The translations under genes were made by a program, and so were the position numbers. The notes under the pieces were generated by a model. The model ran no database searches. It saw only the letters and a list, made by a program, of their open reading frames with translations, and had not been told where the DNA came from. Shown here in pieces: positions 8,223-14,076 of a stretch of DNA of 14,123 nucleotides. The first letter of the stretch is position 1. Each line of letters opens with the position of its first letter. The stretch is from Pavlovales sp. CCMP2436 (lineage: Eukaryota > Haptophyta > Pavlovophyceae > Pavlovales), in NCBI GenBank assembly GCA_026770615.1, contig MU631530.1, positions 214,315 through 228,437 on the forward strand, given 5' to 3'.

Positions 8223-8657
8223 ATGGCGGGCATTCCTTCCAGAATGTTCAGTGCGAGGGCATACGGTGGGAGAATGCTCACGTGGCACGCACTGCTCCTC
8301 GCCGTGTTCCTCGGGCTGGGCCATGCGCACCAGCTGGGCCCGGCGAGCTTGCGCGCTCGGCTACCTATCGGCGTGTACCCGGCGCACCCCTCGGCATTCA
8401 CATGCGCACTGCGCTCACACTCGCATGCGCCATGCTCGTCGCGTGCGCGGGCGACCATGCACGCTCAGGCTGCTGAGTCGCCCGAGCGGAGTGCAGCCCT
8501 CTTGCAGATGCAGAAAGAGCTGCGATGGGCCACAGAGCTGCAACCGAGAGAGGTCACTGCATATCTCACAAACGCTGACTCCTTGACGATCATCCTCAGG
8601 GCACCTACACTATTAGAAGAAGGAACTTCTTACTGCGCCCGGGATAGCGGCCGTTGA
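8223..8657 (+). CDS. Hypothetical protein with a signal peptide-like N-terminus
   Basis: An ATG at 8223 opens 144 codons. A second ATG at 8274 is the more natural start, because it is followed directly by a signal peptide: short n-region MLTWH, hydrophobic ALLLAVFLGLG and a cleavage-like GHA-HQ. After it comes an Arg/Ser/Ala/His-rich stretch that could be a plastid-type transit region, then an Ala/Glu-rich part (ESPERSAALLQMQKELRW). I do not recognise the family. The protein may be longer, since AGAGGTCACT near 8549 could be a splice donor and the C-terminal codons after it would then be intron. The upstream 21 nt separate it from the end of element copy 2. The reading frame, composition and signal peptide support a gene; there is no homology evidence. 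Confidence 0.4.
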   Translation: MAGIPSRMFSARAYGGRMLTWHALLLAVFLGLGHAHQLGPASLRARLPIGVYPAHPSAFTCALRSHSHAPCSSRARATMHAQAAESPERSAALLQMQKELRWATELQPREVTAYLTNADSLTIILRAPTLLEEGTSYCARDSGR

Positions 8658-8694
8658 AGACGGCGGCGACGATTAGTCCCTTCCTCGCTATCCC
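8641..8694. repeat. Inverted repeat GGGATAGCG / CGCTATCCC
   Basis: 9-bp perfect arms at 8641-8649 and 8686-8694 enclose a 36-nt spacer. It overlaps the end of the preceding open frame and has no assigned role. Confidence 0.5.
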
Positions 8695-9040
8695 TCGCTA
8701 ACCGTCTACGGAAGCAAATGTGAGCAACAAGGTCTAGGTTGTTCTTAACTGTTCTGAACTGTAGTTGGTTGGGTCATTTGGAGATAGAGAAGATGTGTCT
8801 CGGTGTGTCTTCTTGTTTCGCCGTGTCTCTCTCCCGCCCACGCCCACGCAGCCCTCTCGTGTGCATGCCCTAGCGTGCGGCCCACAAGACTTTGGGCATG
8901 GAGAGGGGTTCAGGCGGTAGGCGCTGCACGGTATGTCGGACGGGTGTAAAGGCTCCTTCTTCTTCTCCTCCCCACTATTAGAAGAAGAGAGAAGAGCTCG
9001 GCCACGTTGAGTTCGTTGAACGAGCTCTTGTGGCACTTGT
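8658..9040. other. Stretch without a clear gene; possible intronic or 5' flank sequence
   Basis: No convincing coding frame is present. A pyrimidine tract (about 8954-8973) followed by ACTATTAG looks like a strong 3' splice acceptor at 8980. The same 15-mer CACTATTAGAAGAAG occurs at 8608-8622 and 8973-8987. CACTTGTAG at 9034-9042 is another acceptor candidate, just before the first zinc finger remnant. The region may therefore be intron or leader of the zinc-finger gene; this cannot be decided from sequence alone. Confidence 0.4.
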
Positions 9041-9049
9041 AGACGGCTG

Positions 9050-9490
9050 GTGCGTATACCGGGCGAGTACGTCGAGCAGCCTCAAGACCAACAAGCGCAC
9101 GCACTAGGCGAGTGGCCGATCCCGTGCGACGAGCCGGGCTGCAACTTCAGGGCCGCTGAGGCGAGCAGCCTCAAGGAACACAAGCGCACGCACAGCGGTA
9201 AGCGGCCATTCCCGTGCGATGAGCCGGGCTGCGAGTACAGCGCCACTCGCGCGAGCAGCATTACGATCCACAAGCGCAACCACAGCGGCGAGCGGCCCTA
9301 CACCTGCGACAAGCCGGGTTGCGAGTACCAGGCCGCTCGTGCAGGCGACCTCACGGTGCACAAGCGCACGCACAGCGGCGAGAAGCCCTACGTTTGCGAC
9401 GCGCCCGACTGCGAGTCCAAGTTTGTGTCGGCGGGCTCCCTCACGTCGCACAAGCGCTTGCACGTCATGTTTTACCCGCCGCCAGCGTAG
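9050..9490 (+). CDS. C2H2 zinc-finger protein, four intact fingers plus one frameshifted; possibly a pseudogene
   Basis: Four CX4CX12HX3H fingers repeat with a 90-bp period at 9125-9193, 9215-9283, 9305-9373 and 9395-9463. Each has the core CDEPGCEY...HKRTH and SGERPY or SGEKPY linkers, the TFIIIA/Krueppel arrangement of DNA-binding regulators acting in the nucleus. A short tail (VMFYPPPA) ends at TAG 9488-9490. No ATG precedes the fingers in this frame back to a TGA at 9017, so the segment is either a 3' exon or 5'-truncated. A fifth finger lies just upstream in another frame (CVYRASTSSSLKTNKRTH, 9051-9104). Its first zinc His is replaced by Asn, it lacks the first Cys, and a TAG follows at 9105. 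Comparison with the next finger implies a 1-nt loss. With a 21-A run 112 nt after the stop, this may be a retrocopy. Confidence 0.6.
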   Translation: MRIPGEYVEQPQDQQAHALGEWPIPCDEPGCNFRAAEASSLKEHKRTHSGKRPFPCDEPGCEYSATRASSITIHKRNHSGERPYTCDKPGCEYQAARAGDLTVHKRTHSGEKPYVCDAPDCESKFVSAGSLTSHKRLHVMFYPPPA

Positions 9491-9520
9491 ACCTCTGATC
9501 CCATCAGGTCATTACGAAAG

Positions 9521-9598
9521 CTGGGAATCCAAGTGAGTCCCAGTTTCTTAGGGTTTCTTAGGCATCCAGAGGCAATTAAGACCCAGTTCCTTAATTGC
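9521..9598. repeat. Two hairpins after the zinc-finger ORF
   Basis: CTGGGA/TCCCAG (9521-9526 and 9538-9543) and the perfect GCAATTAAG/CTTAATTGC (9572-9580 and 9590-9598, 9-nt loop) lie between the zinc-finger stop and the A run. TTTCTTAGG is also repeated in tandem at 9544-9562. They may belong to the 3' UTR of the finger mRNA; no function can be shown. Confidence 0.5.
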
Positions 9599-9602
9599 GA
9601 TT

Positions 9603-9623
9603 AAAAAAAAAAAAAAAAAAAAA
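9603..9623 (+). repeat. Run of 21 A
   Basis: An uninterrupted A21 follows GCGATT and directly precedes element copy 3. It may be the poly(A) tail of a retroposed zinc-finger mRNA ending here. It may alternatively be a slippage expansion of the Lys-rich codons that precede PKPGDLH in copies 1 and 2 (RKKD, KKDS). Confidence 0.8.
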
Positions 9624-9629
9624 CGGCGA

Positions 9630-10268
9630 GAGGCGACATGAATCACGAACCCCCAAACCAGGCGACCTCCACTTCTCCCTTCTAAGGTACAGCCTAGCGA
9701 TGCACCAACTGCGCGACGAGGCGATAAAATCCATGGCTGCAGCCACGTCAGACGGAATCTCTAGCTACGAGGTGCAAACCAAAACGCAATGTGGGCATCC
9801 CAGACCGCCGAAAGGCAGGCCGTCATCGAGCGCAAGAAGAAACAGAATGACAATCACTCAGAAATGGAAGAAGAAGACCCAATGCCCACCAGTCAAACCC
9901 CACCCCAAACCCCCGATCACCCCACATCGAGCCAAGATGACTCGCCCACGCCAAGCCCACCGACACAGCCCCCCGCCAGACCGAATGGACAGCCACGTCG
10001 CCGAGCAGCATCCCAACCCAGCGCTGGCAACCCAGCAGCCCCCACACGCAAACGCCCCGCCAGCCAAAGCCATCCAAAAGGCCCGCCACACAAAAAGGCC
10101 AACTACCCCAAAAAAAAACCGGCACAAAACGCCTGCCTATCCAGAACCTCCCAGGCCCACCGCCATGCAAGAAAAACAGAGCAGAAAACCAGCAACCACC
10201 AAGTGTTAATGAGGACGACCAAGACATCACAGCGCAACGGATACGAGCCCGGCCGGCAACTTAAATAG
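9630..10268 (+). pseudogene. Copy 3 remnant of the element protein: PKPGDLH region and Pro-rich tail
   Basis: TPKPGDLHFSLLRYSLAMHQ (from about 9649) matches APKPGDLHYTLLRHSLSMHK of copy 1, and DEAIKSMAAATSDGISSYE follows in step. A loss of one nucleotide near 9775-9790 shifts the protein into another frame (MWASQTAERQAVIERKKK), which matches MWAAQAVEQAARK of copy 1. That frame carries a Pro/Thr/basic tail to TAG 10266-10268. The original frame meets TAA-TGA at 10207-10212 before the OTU domain. The PEAH...GVG ending shared by copies 1 and 2 is absent, so the OTU module has replaced or displaced it. Confidence 0.65.
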
Positions 10269-10272
10269 CCTG

Positions 10273-10869
10273 TTGGCGTCAGTAGCGCTAGCCCCAGAGC
10301 ACGTGAATGGCGACGGAAACTGCCTGATTTATGCGGCACTAAAGAGCTCAGGGCGACCAGCCAGCTGGAACGCAGCCATACAAATACGGGAGGTGGCAAT
10401 CATACTAGCAATCGCCCTCCCGGTGGAGCTTAAGAAGGCCTTCAGGCTATACAGACCGGATATAGACCCGGATGACCCCATGGGGAATGTAGTAGACCAC
10501 AGTAAGCGACCCAACTTCTGGCCAATAGCAGCTCAGGCAAAACACGGCCCTCCCCACTTCCCAACAAACCAGGCCGCATGGATGTCAGACAACATGCTCC
10601 ACAGCATAGCGACAGTCATGGAAACAGACATCGCAGTGCTGAAAGTAAGCAGAGACCCCGGCAAAGTGGGCGACATTACGCATACACCCCGCACCAATCG
10701 CGGATCGTCCACATGGATACACCGAACTACTACAGGAGGCAGAGTACGACGGCAGAATAAGACCCTCGGTGAATTGCTCATGGCATCGCGCAGCGGGCAA
10801 GGCAGACAAATATGCTTAATCACCATCGACGCCAACATGACACACTTCGAGGTGACACGAGAAATTTAG
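10273..10869 (+). CDS. OTU-family cysteine protease domain (element-encoded)
   Basis: An uninterrupted frame from after TGA 10210-10212 to TAG 10867-10869 encodes a compact OTU domain. NGDGNCLIYAAL holds the catalytic Asp and the nucleophile Cys (codon 10321-10323). AAWMSDNMLHSIATVMETDIAVLKV is the usual central W-x-x-D...iA...I.V segment. ICLITIDANMTHFEVT supplies the C-terminal catalytic His (codon 10843-10845). OTU proteases cleave ubiquitin or ubiquitin-like chains or act as polyprotein proteases; which applies here is unknown. There is no ATG before the Cys in this frame, so the listed start is only the left end of the conserved part. The domain was probably made as the C-terminal part of a larger polyprotein, whose upstream frame is now shifted. 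It is the only undamaged element domain in copy 3. Retention could mean recent decay or selection. Confidence 0.75.
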   Translation: MASVALAPEHVNGDGNCLIYAALKSSGRPASWNAAIQIREVAIILAIALPVELKKAFRLYRPDIDPDDPMGNVVDHSKRPNFWPIAAQAKHGPPHFPTNQAAWMSDNMLHSIATVMETDIAVLKVSRDPGKVGDITHTPRTNRGSSTWIHRTTTGGRVRRQNKTLGELLMASRSGQGRQICLITIDANMTHFEVTREI

Positions 10870-10888
10870 TAAAAAAACAGACAAGCAA

Positions 10889-10925
10889 GGAGAGGGTAGG
10901 GGGGGAGGGAGAGGGGGGAGGTGGG
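10889..10925 (+). other. G-rich tract with quadruplex potential
   Basis: Five or more runs of three to seven G separated by one to three bases could form a G-quadruplex in DNA or RNA. A similar purine-rich run follows the OTU stop of the antisense fragment in copy 2 (minus strand, about 4305-4250), so it seems to travel with the OTU module. Confidence 0.6.
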
Positions 10926-11005
10926 CTGCCTCAGAAGTTCACTTTCTCTGCTTGTATTATGTGCTGTAGGTGCGGTGCGTGCGCAGGCGAGCCGCATTTC
11001 GAGAC

Positions 11006-11073
11006 GAGCGAGATGCAGCAGAGGTTGATCAGCGCGCAAGAGCGAGATGCAGCAGAGGTTGATCAGCGCGCAA
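11006..11073 (+). repeat. 34-bp exact tandem duplication in the copy 3 3' UTR
   Basis: Positions 11006-11039 and 11040-11073 are identical 34-bp units starting GAGCGAGATGCAGCAG and ending TCAGCGCGCAA. Copies 1 and 2 have a single version, so this duplication is specific to copy 3 and must be recent, as no differences have accumulated. Confidence 0.9.
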
Positions 11074-11256
11074 GTCGAGTGTCGTCAACAGTCGTGTGCC
11101 TGATCAGTCTTAGCGGGGATGACGGTATCCAGGGGCTCGGGAGCTGGTCCCAGTTTTAACAGGGAGACCGCGAACGGGGGACGATATTTACACACAGACA
11201 TGTCTGAGACGGAAGCTGAGATCGCGCGATCGAGGCGGCGGCAGTGAGGCTCGGCG

Positions 11257-12870
11257 TTGATCTCGTTTATACACGCGAGCAACGTCGCTGTTTTATGGAG
11301 TCGGCTCGGCAAGGCGCGGGCGACGGGCCGTGAACGCGTCAGCTTCTGTGCCGAAGAAGAACGGACGCTCCTGCGGCTGCTGGAGCATACTGAGAAGGTC
11401 ATGCCTCGCCTCGAAGCACGCAATATCGCAGGTGCGTGCTACGGCATGGCCCGTCTCCGCTTCGATCCAGCGGGCGCGACCATGCGCTTGCTCGGCCTCG
11501 AGGCGATTCCGCGCCTTGGCGAGTTCAAGCCGCAGGAGCTTGCCAACACCGCGTGGGCATTTACGACGCTCGGCATGCGTGCGCCTCAGCTCTTCGACGC
11601 GATCGCACGCGAGAGCGAGCAACGCATCGACAGCTTTAACGCGCAGGGCCTTGCCAACACCGCGTGGGCGTTTGCGACGCTCGGCGTGCGCGCACCGCAG
11701 CTCTTCGACGCGATCGCGCGCGAGAGCGAGAAGCACATAGGCAGTTTCAAGCCGCAGGAGCTCGCCAACATCGTGACGACCTTTGCGACGCTCGGCGTGC
11801 GCACGCCTCAGCGCTTCGACGCAATCGCGCGCGAAAGCATTCAGCGCATCGACACCTTCCACCCGCAGGAGCTTGTCAACACCGCGTGGGCCTTTGCAAC
11901 GCTCGGCAAGCCTGCACCTCAGCTCTTCGACGCGATCGCGCGCGAGAGCAAGCAGCGCATTGGCAGCTTCAAGCCGCAGGAGCTTGTCAACACCGCGTGG
12001 GCGTTTGCGACGCTCGGCGTGCTTGCGCCACAGCTCTTCGACGCGATCGCGCGAGCGAGCAAGAAGCGCATCGGCAACCTCAAGCCGCAGGGCCTCGCCA
12101 ACATTGCGTGGGCGTTTGCGACGCTCAACGTGCGCGCACCGGAGTTCTTCGACGCGATCGCGCACGCAAGCGAGCAGCGCATTGGCACCTTCAACGCGCA
12201 GGAGCTTGCCAACACCGCATGGGCCTTTGCAATCGTTGATACTGCTGATCGGTGTGCACTCGTGAAGGTTCTGAGCGCTCGTGCAACTGAGATGGGCCTG
12301 GCCGCATTCAACGGCGAGCAACGGCGCCATTTGCACCAGTTATTCCTCAGCGTCGAGCTCGACGCAAACCCGCCTACCGAGCTGCTCGCGCCCATCGGGC
12401 TGCGGGAAGCGTGCAGGCAGGCAATGGTGGAGAAAAAGGTGCACTCGTCGAAGATGGCGCGCCCGGCGAAGCTCCACGATGACGTGTCCAACGAGCTGAC
12501 GCGCATGGGCATCGCGCACGTAAATGAGGTGTGTGCGCCCTGCCTCGGCTACCACGTGGACATCGCCATCTTGCCCAAAGTCGGAGCGAGTGCGCTGGAA
12601 CGCGAGGAATGGAACAAGCTTGTCCCTGCAGCAACTTTCGAATGCGCGAGGATCGCGATTGAGGTCGACGGCCCGTCTCACTACGACGACGAGCGGCGAC
12701 TCCGCCCGGCGGATGAGATGATGCGCCGCCACCTCGCGCTCGCGGGCTGGGTCGTGCTCGGGGTGCCGTACTGTGAATGGGACGCGCTCAAGGGCAAGGG
12801 CCAAGCTCGCAAGGCCGAGTACCTGTCGGAGCTTCTCGCGCACGGTGCGTCTTCGAAGCCAGGGCGCTAA
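11257..12870 (+). CDS. RAP-domain protein with 37-residue ELANTAWAFATLG repeats
   Basis: The frame is open from just after a TGA (11245-11247) to TAA 12868-12870, about 540 codons. An N-terminal helical segment (SFIHASNVAVLWSRLGKAR, residues 3-21 from 11257) and an Ala/Leu-rich spacer precede six full and one partial 37-residue repeat (residues 91 to about 327) of the form KPQELANTAWAFATLGVRAP. A linker leads to a C-terminal RAP domain (about residues 460-530): IAIEVDGPSHY, RRHLALAGWVV, GVPYCEW and YLSELL. RAP proteins with such helical repeats bind organelle RNA and act in mitochondrial or plastid RNA processing; that is family knowledge. No ATG occurs before residue 49 (11401) in this open stretch. 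An ATG at 11200 lies upstream in the same frame but is separated by the TGA, so the 5' end is an upstream exon, an intron-bearing start or a mutated start. Residues 3-90 look genuinely conserved. Confidence 0.85.
   Translation: MISFIHASNVAVLWSRLGKARATGRERVSFCAEEERTLLRLLEHTEKVMPRLEARNIAGACYGMARLRFDPAGATMRLLGLEAIPRLGEFKPQELANTAWAFTTLGMRAPQLFDAIARESEQRIDSFNAQGLANTAWAFATLGVRAPQLFDAIARESEKHIGSFKPQELANIVTTFATLGVRTPQRFDAIARESIQRIDTFHPQELVNTAWAFATLGKPAPQLFDAIARESKQRIGSFKPQELVNTAWAFATLGVLAPQLFDAIARASKKRIGNLKPQGLANIAWAFATLNVRAPEFFDAIAHASEQRIGTFNAQELANTAWAFAIVDTADRCALVKVLSARATEMGLAAFNGEQRRHLHQLFLSVELDANPPTELLAPIGLREACRQAMVEKKVHSSKMARPAKLHDDVSNELTRMGIAHVNEVCAPCLGYHVDIAILPKVGASALEREEWNKLVPAATFECARIAIEVDGPSHYDDERRLRPADEMMRRHLALAGWVVLGVPYCEWDALKGKGQARKAEYLSELLAHGASSKPGR
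11527..12240 (+). repeat. 111-bp coding tandem repeats in the RAP gene
   Basis: Six units of exactly 111 bp start at 11527, 11638, 11749, 11860, 11971 and 12082, with a truncated seventh from 12193. They share long identical DNA words such as GCGTGGGCGTTTGCGACGCT and CAGCTCTTCGACGCGATCGC, showing recent homogenisation or expansion. The third unit has lost the NTAWAF core (NIVTTF). The reverse strand is also open for 347 codons across the array, which is a by-product. Confidence 0.9.
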
Positions 12871-13812
12871 CCCGCCGGCCACGCGCAGAGTCAGACACCG
12901 TCGCAGCCCATGAAGCCCGCGCGAGGCTAATCGGCGAGGCGAGGGCAACCAAGACCGCAGCCAAGAGGGCTCCTGGCTCCGAGGCCCGGCCCTCACCGCT
13001 GGAGCAGTTCTCGGAGTCGATGTGTAAATATCAGTTAAAATATCATTATATGATGTAGAAATCGTTGAATCATTTCTTATTCGCACGTTGTATTTCTGGT
13101 AGGGATTCAAGCTGGCGTCTGACTGTTCTAAGTGTTGTATATGCTGGTCTGAGCGCTGCGTCGCCCATTGCCTGCTGCGCGTGCCTTAGTCGGCTGCGCT
13201 GGCTTGGGCGCCACCGCGCGTGCCGATGGATCTCCGGTAGTAGTCTGCCTGGCCAAAGGGGTCAAAATCCGAATTAGTGGCCAGTCAGGAGGGGCAACTC
13301 GAAAACAGTCTGATGAAAATCCTGGTGCCCCATAGACGAATCTGCAGCAAACTCCGCGGTACCACTTTGGAAACCATGACTTTCTTTTCGCTTTCGAATT
13401 CTGAGAATCGGAAATGTTAGTTACACGAAGTACGTTGTCGATCCTAGAGGCACCTGGGAGGGACACGAGGTGGGCTCTGACAGTCGAGGAGGGCTCTATT
13501 CGACATCGGCTATCGACACTTAGCGCGCAGGGGTTACCAATGTCTACTACTTCGTCTTGGCCACCACTATTTCTCTTCCCCAGTCCGGAATCGCGCCACT
13601 AGTTTGGATTTCGATAACTCAATGGGAGTTAGGGAGGTTATCTGCTGGTGTATACATACTCACTGAACATATAATTGGTTGACGCAACAAAATAGAACAC
13701 CTAAAGTTAGTTTGCTATACGCATGTATTTATTTAATCCACTGGATTAATTAGCTCGGCGAGACCTCAGTAGTGTCTTGGCAAAGCTAATTAGTGCCCAC
13801 TGCAGACACGAA
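12871..13812. other. Convergent intergenic region
   Basis: GC-rich sequence continues to about 13020, with another frame open there (Ala/Arg-rich, to 13058), then composition drops abruptly, suggesting the transcript end of the RAP gene. A 112-codon minus-strand frame (13128-13466) and short plus-strand frames have no recognisable features. Two inverted repeats lie near the 3' end of the minus-strand gene: TTAATCC/GGATTAA (13733-13739, 13743-13749) and TAATTAGCT/AGCTAATTA (13747-13755, 13784-13792). No RNA gene was recognised. Confidence 0.5.
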
Positions 13813-14076
13813 TCACCCCTCCCCACCCTCCTCGTCGTCCTCGGCCGGAAGCTCGCCGACGTGCTCGCCGTCGTCCCCGTGGTCGTCGGCTGCATCGTCG
13901 TAGTCGCTGTACTCCGCTGGGAGCTCAGCGGCGGCAAGGTGCGAGCCCTGCGGCGAGGCGGTGAGCTCGAGGTTAGTGACGATCTGCCTCGGCATCGAGG
14001 TGACGTCGAACTCGCCGAGCACGGCCTCTGCGATCAGGTTGAAGAGGGAGCCTTCCAGCAGCTCCTCGGCCAGGTC
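13813..14076 (-). CDS. Terminal exon of an unidentified gene with acidic C-terminus
   Basis: On the minus strand a pyrimidine-rich stretch ending GATTTTTTAG (the AG is 14078-14077) is followed by an in-phase open frame of 87 codons to TGA (13815-13813). It begins DLAEELLEGSLFNLIAEAVL, an amphipathic helix pattern. It continues through GEFDVTSMPRQIVTNLELTA and ends in a long Asp/Glu-rich tail (EYSDYDDAADDHGDDGEHVG...AEDDEEGGEG). The exon length is exactly 264 bp. The acceptor, the uniform coding composition and the acidic tail support a real last exon. The gene continues beyond the window at its 5' side. I do not recognise the family; acidic tails are common in chaperones and nuclear proteins, but nothing here decides. 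Confidence 0.65.
   Translation of the reverse strand, partial: DLAEELLEGSLFNLIAEAVLGEFDVTSMPRQIVTNLELTASPQGSHLAAAELPAEYSDYDDAADDHGDDGEHVGELPAEDDEEGGEG

Larger units (their letters stand above)
9624..11197 (+). mobile_element. Retroelement copy 3, 5'-truncated, with sense OTU domain
   Basis: Homology to copies 1 and 2 starts at the PKPGDLH region (about 9640) directly after the A run. It continues through a Pro-rich tail, then diverges: an OTU protease domain occupies the place before the 3' UTR. The 3' UTR (10870-11197) matches copy 2 closely and ends GATATTTACACACAG. Everything upstream of PKPGDLH (Ala-rich segment, RNase H, zinc knuckle) is missing, as expected for 5' truncation during target-primed insertion. 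The 3' end is 2 nt before an ATG at 11200 that is in frame with the RAP gene. Confidence 0.72.
10870..11197 (+). other. 3' UTR of copy 3
   Basis: A G-rich tract (about 10889-10925) follows the OTU stop. Then come the family blocks: GGCTGCC (10924), TATGTGCTGTAGGTGCGG (about 10958), GTGCGCAGGCGAGCCGCATT, GAGACGAGCGA, TCAGCGCGC, GTCGTGTGCCTGATCAG (about 11091-11107), CTTAGCGG, GACGGTATCC (about 11121) and GATATTTACACACAG ending at 11197. The stem-loop found after the copy 1 and 2 ORFs is not present at the same place; the G-rich tract occupies it. Confidence 0.75.

Noticed and set aside
15..8515. LLQMQ shared by the first partial gene and the 8223 ORF
   Set aside because: Five residues in low-complexity Gln/Leu/Ala sequence; flanking residues do not match.
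10881..10955. Possible 3' UTR stem in copy 3 (10881-10894 with 10942-10955)
   Set aside because: Its right arm lies inside a block conserved with copy 2 downstream of the copy 2 hairpin, so it is not the equivalent structure, and the 47-nt loop makes it weak.
11293..12336. 347-codon open frame on the minus strand
   Set aside because: It is the exact antisense of the RAP repeat array; repetition and high GC keep several frames open. The plus-strand product has clear domain motifs.
12340..13110. 256-codon minus-strand open frame
   Set aside because: It lies opposite the RAP domain and its flank, is Arg/Leu-rich and has no motif.
13128..13466. 112-codon minus-strand frame in the intergenic region
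   Set aside because: No motif and no coding-like composition shift; the likely 3' end of the minus gene is at 13813.
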